Shown here: in pieces, positions 43,799-52,432 of the stretch | How positions within the stretch are numbered: the first letter of the stretch is position 1 | Layout: each line of letters opens with the position of its first letter | Assembly (NCBI GenBank): GCA_958446835.1 | Contig: CAUCXT010000012.1 | Span: 9,482 to 73,481, forward strand | Source: an uncultured Eubacterium sp. | Lineage (GTDB): Bacteria; Bacillota; Clostridia; Lachnospirales; Lachnospiraceae | Direction: 5' to 3' | Length of the DNA: 64,000 nucleotides | Translations under genes and position numbers: made by a program | The notes under the pieces: generated by a model | What the model was told of the DNA's origin: nothing | What the model saw: only the letters and a program-made list of their open reading frames with translations | Databases searched by the model: none

Positions 43799-44534
43799 TA
43801 CTTGTGCATTTCGTCATGAATTAAAATATCTTATAAATGAGCAGGAAAAAAATGCGATTATGGAAAGGGTGTGTGCGTTTATGCAGGCGGATGCACATGT
43901 GGGGGACGGCAGTCCCGCTTCACGGTCGCGGACGGAGCATTTGGACAGTGGCTATATGATTCGAAGCCTGTATTTTGATGATTGTTATGAACGTGCCTAT
44001 GAGGAGAAGCTTGCGGGTGTGGAGTCTCGAAAAAAGTACAGGATAAGGATATACAACTATAGTGACAGTGTTATTAAACTTGAGTGTAAGCATAAGGAGG
44101 GGCAATATATACACAAGACCTCAGCAAAGCTTACAAAAGATGAGACGGAGCAGATAATTGCCGGGGAATATGACTTTTTAGCTGAAAGGACGGAGCTGTT
44201 GTGCCGGGAATTTTATTTTGAATGTGCGTTAAATGGGATGCGCCCGAAGGTGATTGTAGATTATGACAGGATACCGTTTGTGTATCCATACGGTGATGTG
44301 AGGCTGACTTTTGACTGTGGTATAAGGGCAGGAATGTTTACCGACAACATTTTTGACAAAAGGCTTCCCATAATGCATGTTATGGAGCCGGGAATGCTTA
44401 TAATGGAGGTAAAATTCACGGAGTATCTGCCGGAGCTGATAAGAAGGCTGCTTCCGGTAGCGGACAGCGCGTACATGGCGTACTCAAAATACACGATGTG
44501 CCTTGAGAAACAGAAGGAGCCGCTTAGAGGGTGA
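43788..44534 (+). CDS. VTC-domain (polyphosphate-polymerase-like) protein
   Basis: A 248-residue cytoplasmic protein. The ATG at 43788 is fixed by CAGGAGG upstream and overlaps the cotH stop. VTC landmarks are FRHELKYLIN, SLYFDDCYERAYEEKLAGVESRKKYRIRIY, the KLECKHKEGQYIHKTSAKLT strands, PKVIVDYDRIPF, and LIMEVKFTEYLPELIRRLL. Basic and acidic tunnel residues (R, K, E) expected for nucleotide-triphosphate binding are present. Eukaryotic VTC4 makes polyphosphate; bacterial members are commonly linked to CotH and DUF4956 genes as here, and their product is unproven. Confidence 0.9.
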   Translation: MKSDTCAFRHELKYLINEQEKNAIMERVCAFMQADAHVGDGSPASRSRTEHLDSGYMIRSLYFDDCYERAYEEKLAGVESRKKYRIRIYNYSDSVIKLECKHKEGQYIHKTSAKLTKDETEQIIAGEYDFLAERTELLCREFYFECALNGMRPKVIVDYDRIPFVYPYGDVRLTFDCGIRAGMFTDNIFDKRLPIMHVMEPGMLIMEVKFTEYLPELIRRLLPVADSAYMAYSKYTMCLEKQKEPLRG

Positions 44535-44564
44535 GAAATAAATTGGAGAGGGAAGGGTAGAGCG

Positions 44565-45248
44565 ATGAGTATTAAGGATGTCATAAAGAAATCGGTTTTG
44601 GAGTCGGAGATGTATAATCAGGCAATCTCCTTGTCGACCATTTTGACAATGACGGCGGATCTTCTGCTGGCACTTGTCATGGGACTGCTTATTTATGCGG
44701 TGTACAAGAAATTTTATAAGGGAGTTGTTTTCAGCAGGAATTATGCAATCACGCTTGTGGGAATGACGGTGCTTACGAGTATGGTGACGCTTGCGATAAG
44801 CACCAACATTGTCATATCGCTTGGTATGGTGGGCGCGCTCTCAATCGTGCGCTATCGTACGGCGATAAAGGAGCCGCTTGACCTCATGTATATGTTCTGG
44901 GCGATAACAACCGGAATCACAATAGGCGCGAGCATGTACATATTGGCGGGAATTGCGTATGTAATAATGATAATTCTGATATTATGCTTCAGCCTGCGGG
45001 GAGCGTGCGGGTATCAGTATATGCTTGTTGTGCATTATGATGGCGATGAGACAGGGGACAATGTCATAAGGGAGCTTGGAAAGCTTAAGCACACTGTGCG
45101 CTCTAAGATTCTAAGAGGTGAGAATACTGAGCTTACGGTGCAGGTGAGATGTAAGAATGAAAATCAGAGCTTTGTGGAGCGGATAAGGAGCCTTGAAGGC
45201 GTAAATGATGCCGCACTGATAGAGTTTAACGGAGAATACCATGGCTGA
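44565..45248 (+). CDS. DUF4956 membrane protein
   Basis: A 227-residue protein with three to four transmembrane helices (residues ~22-150) and a soluble C-terminal alpha/beta domain. The segment ALVGALSIVRYRTAIKEPLDLMYMFWAI (read here as GMVGALSIVRYRTAIK) is the family hallmark. It is regularly found beside VTC-domain and CotH genes. A role as membrane partner or channel of the VTC protein is an inference. RBS AGAGGGAAGGG. Confidence 0.88.
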   Translation: MSIKDVIKKSVLESEMYNQAISLSTILTMTADLLLALVMGLLIYAVYKKFYKGVVFSRNYAITLVGMTVLTSMVTLAISTNIVISLGMVGALSIVRYRTAIKEPLDLMYMFWAITTGITIGASMYILAGIAYVIMIILILCFSLRGACGYQYMLVVHYDGDETGDNVIRELGKLKHTVRSKILRGENTELTVQVRCKNENQSFVERIRSLEGVNDAALIEFNGEYHG

Positions 45249-46653
45249 TAAAAGGAGAGCGACAGCTTTTTGTGTGTTGTTGATGATACTTGCCGCGGCA
45301 GCAGCCATCATTGCCGTTATAAGGGCGGTTCGTGTAAAAATATACAGCTATGATACTGTGAACGCTGTGCTTAGAAATCCGATGATGGGTTTTGCACCGA
45401 ACGCCGATTATTATGACGCGGTGGGGGATAATACTCTGGTATATATGGATGTCACATGGCGCGAACTTGAGCCGGAGGAAGGAGTGTTTGATTTTGTCCG
45501 GATTGAGGAGGAAAATTTTCTTGATACATGGCGCGCAGCTGGAAAAAAGGTTGTTTTCAGGTTCGTGTGCGATGAGCCCTCCGATGAGGAGCATATAGAT
45601 ATCCCGGACTGGGTGTATGAAAAGACAGGTGACGGAACATTCTATGATACTGCATACGGAAGGGGATACTCACCGGGCTATTCCAACCGGACATTCATAG
45701 AATACCATGCTAAGGCAGTTAAAGCACTTGGAGAAAGATACGGTAGGGATTCTTTTTTCTGTTTCATAGAGCTTGGGAGCGTCGGACACTGGGGTGAGTG
45801 GCATGTAAAATATGATGATGGTATAAAAAGGCTTCCGTCCGAGGATATTCTGAGGGAATATGTGGAGCCGTATCTAACTGCATTTCCTAACGCAAAGTTT
45901 CTTATGCGCAGACCATTTCCCTATGTGTCTGAGTATGGAATGGGTGTGTATAATGACATGACAGGTCTTGCTGCTGATACTGAAAGATGGCTTTCGTGGA
46001 TTGCCGAGGGTGGAACATATTCGGGACCGGAGACACCGATGGAGCTCATTGCGGTGCCGCAGGTGTGGAAGAGCGCACCTGTGGGAGGTGAGTTTACAAG
46101 TGCGTATCCGATGGCGGAAATGCTGACAGACAGGCTGGATGAGACGCTCAGTCTGTTGGCGGATTCGCACATGACCTTTATAGGACCGATGTGCCCTATT
46201 GCCAACAAGGATGAAAAAGCTTATCCGGATGAGGTGTATGAGGTGTTATCAAGCCTTGGCTACCGCTACGGAATTTCGCAGTGCAGGATAATCGACAATC
46301 GTCTCACGGGGCGCATGGTGGTAAAGCTCACCGTCAATAATTACGGTACAGCGCCGATGTATTTTGACTGGCCGTTATGCGTGTATCTTATCGATTCGGA
46401 CGGAAGCGTTGTGAGCAGATATGAGACGGACATAAGGCTTACCGAAATTTGTAGCGGCGAAAGCGCGGAGTGCAGGCTTACAATCACCGGGGATGACAGG
46501 AAAAAAATAGTGGAAATGCTGGCAGAATCGAAAAGTGCCGGAAAATCAGAGGGGGCGCTTGCAGTCGGCATAGAGAACCCGGACACCGGGGTGCCGGAGA
46601 TGAAGCTGGATATGGAGGTGGAGAGCTTTGGGAATTATTTTTTTCTGAATTAG
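45241..46653 (+). CDS. DUF4832-type secreted or anchored TIM-barrel-like protein
   Basis: A 470-residue protein with an N-terminal anchor helix (FCVLLMILAAAAAIIAVIRAV). The body begins NPMMGFAPNADYYD and contains DVTWRELEPEEGVFDF, GKKVVFRFVCDEP, SVGHWGEWHVKYDDG and FIGPMCPI, the pattern of DUF4832/DUF4874 proteins, which look like glycoside hydrolases. A C-terminal beta domain follows from about residue 360. It overlaps the DUF4956 gene by 8 bp and is the last gene of the Pel-like operon, so an extracellular glycan hydrolase or binder acting on the polymer is plausible. Confidence 0.78.
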   Translation: MADKRRATAFCVLLMILAAAAAIIAVIRAVRVKIYSYDTVNAVLRNPMMGFAPNADYYDAVGDNTLVYMDVTWRELEPEEGVFDFVRIEEENFLDTWRAAGKKVVFRFVCDEPSDEEHIDIPDWVYEKTGDGTFYDTAYGRGYSPGYSNRTFIEYHAKAVKALGERYGRDSFFCFIELGSVGHWGEWHVKYDDGIKRLPSEDILREYVEPYLTAFPNAKFLMRRPFPYVSEYGMGVYNDMTGLAADTERWLSWIAEGGTYSGPETPMELIAVPQVWKSAPVGGEFTSAYPMAEMLTDRLDETLSLLADSHMTFIGPMCPIANKDEKAYPDEVYEVLSSLGYRYGISQCRIIDNRLTGRMVVKLTVNNYGTAPMYFDWPLCVYLIDSDGSVVSRYETDIRLTEICSGESAECRLTITGDDRKKIVEMLAESKSAGKSEGALAVGIENPDTGVPEMKLDMEVESFGNYFFLN

Positions 46654-46670
46654 AAGAGATTCAATAGATG

Positions 46671-46918
46671 TTTCTCTGCCTAAACGGGGTGTATACTAGT
46701 TTGTGGGCAGAGAAATTTCCTACAGACAGCAGATTTCTCAGTCCAAGCCGGGCGTATACTGTCGTGTGGACAGAGAAATTTATCTCAGTGAGCATATTTC
46801 CCTGCCTAGGCTTGGCGTATATTGGCTTATGGGCAGAGAAATTTTCTACAGATAGCAGATTCCTCTGCCTAAGCCGGGCGGTATGCTGTCGCGAGGGCAG
46901 AAAGTTCGGCACACATGC
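46671..46918. repeat. Four tandem 63-bp palindromic repeats
   Basis: Units begin at exactly 46671, 46734, 46797 and 46860. Each reads TTTCTCTGCCTAA...GTATACT...GGGCAGAGAAATTT...CAGA with 70-85 percent similarity by eye. TTTCTCTGCC and GGGCAGAGAAA form a hairpin in every unit. Because 63 is a multiple of three, both strands give short open frames with 21-residue periodicity; I regard these as by-products. The array follows the last Pel-operon gene. Confidence 0.9.
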
Positions 46919-46948
46919 GCAGTAAAATCTGTAAGAAAGCGTATTTAT

Positions 46949-46977
46949 TTGACAAGGAAAAACACTTGTGGTAGTCT
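46949..46977 (+). promoter_or_regulatory. Candidate promoter for metG
   Basis: A perfect TTGACA at 46949, a 17-bp spacer and a weak TAGTCT at 46972, 57 bp before metG. No T-box-like leader can be fitted in the remaining space. Confidence 0.45.
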
Positions 46978-47033
46978 TGTGACATAAATAACCTTGATTA
47001 ATAAAACTATAGAAGAAAAGAGTGATTTGTTAA

Positions 47034-49061
47034 ATGGAAAAGAAGAATTATTATATCACAACAGCCATTGCCTATACATCAGGTAAGCCGCATATAGGTA
47101 ATACCTATGAAATCGTTCTTGCGGACAGTATTGCAAGATATAAGAGATTTCAGGGCTATAATGTAAGATTCCAGACAGGAACCGATGAGCATGGCCAGAA
47201 GATTGAGTTAAAGGCAGAGGCGGCAGGTGTTACACCTAAGCAGTATGTCGACAATGTTGCCGGCGAGATAAAGAGAATCTGGGATCTTATGAATACTTCC
47301 TATGATAAGTTTATCAGAACAACCGACGAGTACCATGAGAAGCAGGTTCAGAAGATTTTCAAGAAGCTATATGACAAGGGAGATATCTACAAGGGTCATT
47401 ATGAGGGTATGTACTGTACCCCTTGTGAGTCCTTCTGGACTGAGTCACAGCTTGTTGACGGCAAGTGCCCTGATTGCGGCAGAGAGTGTAAGCCGGCTAA
47501 GGAGGAGGCATACTTCTTTAAGATGAGCAAGTATGCGGACAGACTTATCGACTATATCAACACACACCCTGAGTTCATACAGCCTGTATCGAGAAAGAAT
47601 GAGATGATGAACAATTTCCTTCTTCCGGGACTTCAGGATCTGTGTGTATCGAGAACCTCATTTAAGTGGGGCATTCCGGTAGATTTTGATGACAAGCATG
47701 TTGTATATGTATGGCTTGACGCGCTCACCAACTATATCACGGGTCTTGGCTACGATGTCGATGGCAACAACGGTGAGTTATTTAATGAGTTCTGGCCTGC
47801 CGACCTTCACCTTATCGGCAAGGATATTATCAGATTCCATACAATTTACTGGCCTATTTTCCTCATGGCGCTTGACCTTCCGCTTCCTAAGCAGGTATTC
47901 GGACATCCTTGGCTCTTACAGGGTGACGGCAAGATGAGTAAGTCCAAGGGAAATGTAATCTATGCGGATGACCTTGTAGATTTATTCGGTGTTGATGCGG
48001 TTCGTTTCTTCGTGCTCCATGAGATGCCGTTTGAGAACGATGGTGTGATTACATGGGAGCTCTTAGTTGAGAGAATGAACTCCGAGCTTGCAAACACACT
48101 TGGAAACCTTGTAAACAGAACAATATCCATGTCCAACAAGTATTTCGGCGGAGTTGTCAACAACACAGGTGTCGCTGAGGAGGTCGATGAAGACCTTAAG
48201 AAGTTCGTTCTTGGAACAATGGCTAAGGTTGACGCTAAGATGGAGGAGCTGCGTGTTGCGGACGCCATGACTGAGATTTTCAATCTTTTCAAGAGATGTA
48301 ATAAATATATTGATGAGACAATGCCTTGGGCGCTTGCAAAGGATGAGGCTAAGAAGGAGCGTCTTGAGACAGTTCTCTACAACCTTGTTGAGAGCATTTT
48401 AATCGGCGCAGAGCTTTTGGAGTCATTCATGCCTGAGACTGCCGAGCGTATCAGAAAGCAGCTCAACGCACAGCCAAGAGGCAAGGAGAGCCTTAATACC
48501 TTCGGTCTGTATCCTTCAGGAAACAAGGTTACTGAGACACCGGAAATCCTTTTCGCACGTCTTGATGTAAAAGAGGTTATGGAAAAGGTAGAGGAAATCA
48601 GAGCTAAGCAGAAGGCAATGGCTGAGGCAGAAGCAGCAGCTAACGGAAACGGCACGGACACCGCTAAGGCAGCAGCCGACGGCGCCAAGGACAGCAGTGC
48701 TTCGGAAGAGGCAGGTGTCGATGTGGAGAAGGCTCCGGAGATTACCATTGACGATTTCTTCAAGACACAGCTTAGAATCGGTCAGATTATCAAGTGTGAG
48801 AATGTTGAGAAGTCGAAGAAACTTCTCTGCTCACAGGTCAAGATGGGCAGTGAGGTACGCCAGATTGTATCAGGCCTCAGACCTTACTATACAGCAGAGG
48901 AGATGGTAGGCAAGAAGGTTGTAGTTGTCGCTAACCTTAAGCCTGCGAAGCTTGCGGGAGTGCTCTCAGAGGGCATGCTTCTGTGTGCTGAGGACGCAGA
49001 GGGCAAGCCTGTGCTTCTCACAGCGGAGAAGGATGTACCTAACGGAGTAAGCATCGGGTAA
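47034..49061 (+). CDS. metG: Methionyl-tRNA synthetase
   Basis: A 675-residue class I synthetase. The HIGH-type motif is GKPHIGNTYEI (residues ~13-23), the zinc knuckle is CTPCES...CPDCGREC, and the KMSKS loop is GKMSKSKGN near residue 300. After the anticodon domain, an Ala/Glu-rich linker (~515-555) leads to a C-terminal EMAP-like tRNA-binding and dimerisation domain (FFKTQLRIGQIIKCENVEKSKKLL...LSEGMLLCAED). It charges tRNA-Met in the cytoplasm. The ribosome site is weak (GAAAAGAG). Confidence 0.98.
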   Translation: MEKKNYYITTAIAYTSGKPHIGNTYEIVLADSIARYKRFQGYNVRFQTGTDEHGQKIELKAEAAGVTPKQYVDNVAGEIKRIWDLMNTSYDKFIRTTDEYHEKQVQKIFKKLYDKGDIYKGHYEGMYCTPCESFWTESQLVDGKCPDCGRECKPAKEEAYFFKMSKYADRLIDYINTHPEFIQPVSRKNEMMNNFLLPGLQDLCVSRTSFKWGIPVDFDDKHVVYVWLDALTNYITGLGYDVDGNNGELFNEFWPADLHLIGKDIIRFHTIYWPIFLMALDLPLPKQVFGHPWLLQGDGKMSKSKGNVIYADDLVDLFGVDAVRFFVLHEMPFENDGVITWELLVERMNSELANTLGNLVNRTISMSNKYFGGVVNNTGVAEEVDEDLKKFVLGTMAKVDAKMEELRVADAMTEIFNLFKRCNKYIDETMPWALAKDEAKKERLETVLYNLVESILIGAELLESFMPETAERIRKQLNAQPRGKESLNTFGLYPSGNKVTETPEILFARLDVKEVMEKVEEIRAKQKAMAEAEAAANGNGTDTAKAAADGAKDSSASEEAGVDVEKAPEITIDDFFKTQLRIGQIIKCENVEKSKKLLCSQVKMGSEVRQIVSGLRPYYTAEEMVGKKVVVVANLKPAKLAGVLSEGMLLCAEDAEGKPVLLTAEKDVPNGVSIG

Positions 49062-49092
49062 AATAAATTTAGAAACAGTGGTTGAAAATATC

Positions 49093-49863
49093 ATGGGAAT
49101 ATTCGAATCACACGCTCATTATGATGATGAAGCGTTCAATGAGGACCGCAGGGAGCTTTTAAAAGAGCTCCCTGAAAAGGGTATAGAGTATGTGGTCAAT
49201 GTCGGTGCCTCCATGGAATCGACTAAGAGCAGCATTGCACTTGCCGATGAATACGATTATATATACGCGGCGGTGGGTGTACATCCGAATGAGACGGCTC
49301 CGCTCACGGAGGAGTTCATACAGTACATGAAGGACGCGGCACTGCACAATAAGAAGGTTGTTGCCGTGGGCGAAATCGGACTTGACTATTACTGGAATGA
49401 GCCGGAGGCGGACATACAGAAAAAATGGTTCGTAAGGCAGTTAGACCTTGCGCTTGAGGTGGACAAGCCTATTATAATTCACAGCCGTGAAGCGGCTAAG
49501 GACACGGCGGATATTCTTTTTAGCGACCAATATAAGGGACTGCGCGGTGTAATTCACTGCTATTCGTACTCTCCGGAGATGGCGAAGCAGTATCTTGACG
49601 CCGGATATTACCTTGGAGTTGGCGGTGTTGTGACCTACAAGAATGCGAAGAAGCTTGTGGAGACTGTGCAGATGGCACCGCTATCAAGACTGCTTCTTGA
49701 GACGGACAGCCCGTATCTTACACCTGTTCCGAACCGTGGCAAGAGGAACAGCTCCCTTAATCTTCCTTATGTTGTGGAGAAGATAGCGCAGCTTAAAAAT
49801 GTGAGTGAGGAAGAGGTAATTGCGGTCACGAATGAGAATGCACGGAGGCTGTTCGGGATATAG
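49093..49863 (+). CDS. TatD-family metal-dependent hydrolase
   Basis: A 256-residue amidohydrolase-fold protein. Metal ligands are in ESHAHYDD, GEIGLDYYW, IIHSREA, GVIHCYSY and LETDSPYLTPVP. TatD enzymes act as 3'-5' exonucleases or as D-aminoacyl-type deacylases in some relatives. It follows metG by 31 bp, a conserved pairing in Firmicutes (metG-tatD-...-rsmA). The ATG at 49093 is preferred to the GTG at 49078 because it begins directly at the family start; no clear ribosome site is seen for either. Confidence 0.92.
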   Translation: MGIFESHAHYDDEAFNEDRRELLKELPEKGIEYVVNVGASMESTKSSIALADEYDYIYAAVGVHPNETAPLTEEFIQYMKDAALHNKKVVAVGEIGLDYYWNEPEADIQKKWFVRQLDLALEVDKPIIIHSREAAKDTADILFSDQYKGLRGVIHCYSYSPEMAKQYLDAGYYLGVGGVVTYKNAKKLVETVQMAPLSRLLLETDSPYLTPVPNRGKRNSSLNLPYVVEKIAQLKNVSEEEVIAVTNENARRLFGI

Positions 49864-49897
49864 GGTAGTTGAGAAACTCAGTGTGTGACAGAAATAC

Positions 49898-50037
49898 GTT
49901 GTGCAATTTTGCTAGTACCCTTCCGGACACGTTCGCACTCCTTGAAAGCCGTAGCGGTACATAAGCGGCTAAAATACAGCCGCTAAATACCGACGGCGTT
50001 CAAAAGGTCCGGCAGTGTACTAGCAAAATTGCACAAC
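49898..50037. repeat. 140-bp long inverted repeat between tatD and rsmA
   Basis: GTTGTGCAATTTTGCTAGTAC (49898-49918) and its exact reverse complement (50017-50037) are 21-bp perfect arms. Inside, GTCCGG-type words, TTGAAAGCCG...CGGCGTTCAA and a core AGCGGCT...AGCCGCT continue the symmetry with few breaks. Five Ts follow the right arm, so it could double as a terminator. The arms and nested stems suggest a mobile palindromic element or structured RNA. Confidence 0.85.
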
Positions 50038-50098
50038 TTTTTATTGGCGGATTTGCGTTTCGCAATTACCTAATCATAGAGAAAGAAAGAGGAAAAAC

Positions 50099-50971
50099 TT
50101 GGAAAATAAACATCTTGGAAATCCAACAAACACAAGAGAGATAATAGACAAATATGGTTTCATGTTTCAGAAACGTTTCGGGCAGAACTTTCTTATTGAT
50201 GGGAATGTTGTCGAGAAGATAGTCCGTGAGGCGGGTGTGACAAAGGAGGATTTTGTCCTTGAGATAGGCCCGGGAATCGGAACCATGACACAGCTTCTGT
50301 GTGAGAATGCGAGAGAGGTTGCGGCGGTGGAGATTGATACCAATCTTATTCCCATTTTGAAGGAGACGCTTGCAGCTTATGACAATGTGACGGTAATCAA
50401 TGAGGATATATTGAAGGTCGACATTGCGGCGCTTGCGAAAGAGAAGAACGGCGGACACCCGATAAAGGTTGTGGCGAATCTTCCGTATTACATCACAACC
50501 CCTATTATCATGGGACTTTTTGAGAGCCATGTGCCGATTGACAGCATAACCATAATGGTCCAGAAGGAGGTCGCAGACAGAATGCAGGTAGGACCAGGAA
50601 CGAAGGACTACGGCGCGCTGTCTCTTGCAGTCCAGTACTATGCGAAGCCGGAGATAGTTTTGAACGTACCTCCGACCTGCTTCATGCCAAGACCGAATGT
50701 AGGCTCAGCCGTCATAAGACTTAAAAGACATGCACAGTGTCCTGTTGAGGTCGATGACGCGGAATTTATGTTCAGGCTTATACGCGCGAGCTTCAACCAG
50801 AGAAGAAAGACCCTTGCAAACGGTCTGTCCAATTTCTCAGAGCTTACGCTTACAAAGGAGCAGATAGCCAAGGCGATTGAGTCACTCGGAGTTAGTCCGA
50901 GCATACGCGGTGAGGCGCTCACGCTTGCACAGTTTGCACAGCTTTCGAACTTTTTTACACGTAACAAATAG
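50099..50971 (+). CDS. rsmA: 16S rRNA dimethyladenosine transferase
   Basis: A 290-residue SAM-dependent methyltransferase starting at TTG after AAAGAGGAAAAA. Family motifs are KRFGQNFLID, LEIGPGIGTMTQLL (SAM loop), EIDTNLIPIL, VVANLPYYITTPIIM (NLPY catalytic motif) and FNQRRKTLANGL. It dimethylates two adjacent adenosines near the 3' end of 16S rRNA, late in small-subunit assembly. The terminator at 50982 follows. Confidence 0.97.
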   Translation: MENKHLGNPTNTREIIDKYGFMFQKRFGQNFLIDGNVVEKIVREAGVTKEDFVLEIGPGIGTMTQLLCENAREVAAVEIDTNLIPILKETLAAYDNVTVINEDILKVDIAALAKEKNGGHPIKVVANLPYYITTPIIMGLFESHVPIDSITIMVQKEVADRMQVGPGTKDYGALSLAVQYYAKPEIVLNVPPTCFMPRPNVGSAVIRLKRHAQCPVEVDDAEFMFRLIRASFNQRRKTLANGLSNFSELTLTKEQIAKAIESLGVSPSIRGEALTLAQFAQLSNFFTRNK

Positions 50972-50981
50972 CGTAATTTAT

Positions 50982-51014
50982 TCCGGGCGGACGGTTAGGG
51001 CTGCCCGGTTTTTT
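50982..51014 (+). terminator. Terminator after rsmA
   Basis: CCGGGC (50983) pairs with GCCCGG (51003), followed by six Ts. Confidence 0.85.
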
Positions 51015-51141
51015 ACACCCGAATCATAATATAAAAAAATCACTCATATTTTTCGTTTGCTGCGCATATTATGAAAATGCGAGGGTGTTGAGAATGTATG
51101 TTACTGAACGCCTCAGCAAAAGGGGAGGAGAGTGATTTTTT

Positions 51142-52257
51142 TTGTCAGAATACAGACGATTTATTTCCTACATGTATGCGTATGACAACGGTATTAAAAA
51201 TAAAAATGTAGGATTTGCAAAGACGGAGCGCAGAGGGGAGACTGTGAAGCTGTGGATTAACCTTAAGGGGGCGTATTCGCAGGCGGAGAATTACAAGGTA
51301 TATTTTTTTGTGAGGCATGATGGCAATATAGTTGGGATATGTATGGGTGATATGGTTATAAAGAGCGGAATGGGGCAGTTCTTTGTCGCAAAGCCGTTAA
51401 CAGATATAGAGCTACCGTTTGACAATATATGCGGTCTTTACATTGGTGGTGAACCGAGTGAGAGAATGTTTGCCAGCCAGTGGGATGACATGCCTTTTGA
51501 CACGAAGAGGGTCATGGACATGGAGGCATATAAGGTGATGCTGCTTGCAAGGGAAAACGAGCGTGAGGAAAAAGAGCGCACAGTAAAAGAGCGTGAGGCA
51601 AAGAAGCAGACGATAGGAGAATCAGCGGTCAAAGCTGTATCCGGAAAGCAGGCAGGTGAGACTGAATCCGATAATGCAGGGGGAGCAAAGGAACCGGAAA
51701 GCAGAGGTGTCGCAGCGACTGTTGAGACTCCGGTGTGGGAAAAGCCGATAAAAATGGTGTACATATCGGATGGAGAGAGGATAACCCGGTCGGAAAATGC
51801 TCCGGCAGTGGATAACACAATGACAAATGAAGAAACTACCGGTAAAGAAACGGTTAAGAATGAACCAGAGCTGCATGTATCGGAGGAGGTTTCATGTCCG
51901 GAAAAACACTCAAAATTAGATATGCTTTTTGACGGAAAGGAGCCGGTACTTGCCTTTTCGGAGGATGATATTTATGACTGTGTCGATATAGGTCTTGATG
52001 AACTTCCGAAGATAGATACTAAGGACAACAGTCTTATAAACAACAGTTTTGTCAACCATGGCTATTTCAATTTTCATCATCTGCTGCTTGGAAAAAAGGA
52101 CGGAAACATACTGGTTGTAGGGGTTCCGGGCATCTATAACAGAAGAGAAAAAATCACTGCGAACATGTTCGGATTTGAAAAATTTAAGTTCAGTATGAGA
52201 AGCGATGTGTGTATGAATCATTTTGGCTATTGGTACAAGGAATATCAGTACAGTTAA
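51142..52257 (+). CDS. Unrecognised protein with charged linker, possible DUF6128 type
   Basis: A 371-residue soluble protein starting at TTG with AGGGGAGGAG upstream. Residues ~1-130 form one apparent beta-rich domain (RFISYMYAYDNGIKNKNVGFAKTE, YKVYFFVRHDGNIVGICMGDM). A long Glu/Lys then Thr/Ser-rich linker (~135-285) follows. A C-terminal domain (~290-371) has HGYFNFHHLLLGKKDGNILVVGVPGIYNRREK and FGYWYKEYQY. Such proteins occur in Lachnospiraceae; I only tentatively connect it with DUF6128. Function unknown. Confidence 0.75.
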   Translation: MSEYRRFISYMYAYDNGIKNKNVGFAKTERRGETVKLWINLKGAYSQAENYKVYFFVRHDGNIVGICMGDMVIKSGMGQFFVAKPLTDIELPFDNICGLYIGGEPSERMFASQWDDMPFDTKRVMDMEAYKVMLLARENEREEKERTVKEREAKKQTIGESAVKAVSGKQAGETESDNAGGAKEPESRGVAATVETPVWEKPIKMVYISDGERITRSENAPAVDNTMTNEETTGKETVKNEPELHVSEEVSCPEKHSKLDMLFDGKEPVLAFSEDDIYDCVDIGLDELPKIDTKDNSLINNSFVNHGYFNFHHLLLGKKDGNILVVGVPGIYNRREKITANMFGFEKFKFSMRSDVCMNHFGYWYKEYQYS

Positions 52258-52363
52258 AAAATTGATTTATCATAGCACATTTATATTGCAGAGATTTGTA
52301 TTTATAACAGCAAATTATATGTAGTTTGTGACGAAAAATCAGTAAAAGTGCTGAAAATATATG

Positions 52364-52392
52364 TTGCAAAGATTGAATGTTGTTAGTATAAT
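52364..52392 (+). promoter_or_regulatory. Promoter for the BlaI-type regulator
   Basis: TTGCAA (52364), a 17-bp spacer and a perfect TATAAT (52387), about 40 bp before the start codon. I see no clear TACA-N-TGTA operator of the BlaI/MecI kind. Confidence 0.6.
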
Positions 52393-52432
52393 ACTCGTAT
52401 CGGTAAAATAAGAATAAGTTTGGAGGATACAC

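Noticed and set aside
46661..46925. Open frames of 83 (-) and 85 (+) codons with a 21-residue repeat
   Set aside because: They exist only because the 63-bp DNA repeat is a multiple of three; both strands are open, no ribosome site precedes either, and the hairpin symmetry explains the sequence.
46949..47033. T-box leader for metG
   Set aside because: Only about 55 nt separate the candidate promoter from the start codon, too short for a T-box, and no T-box core sequence is present.
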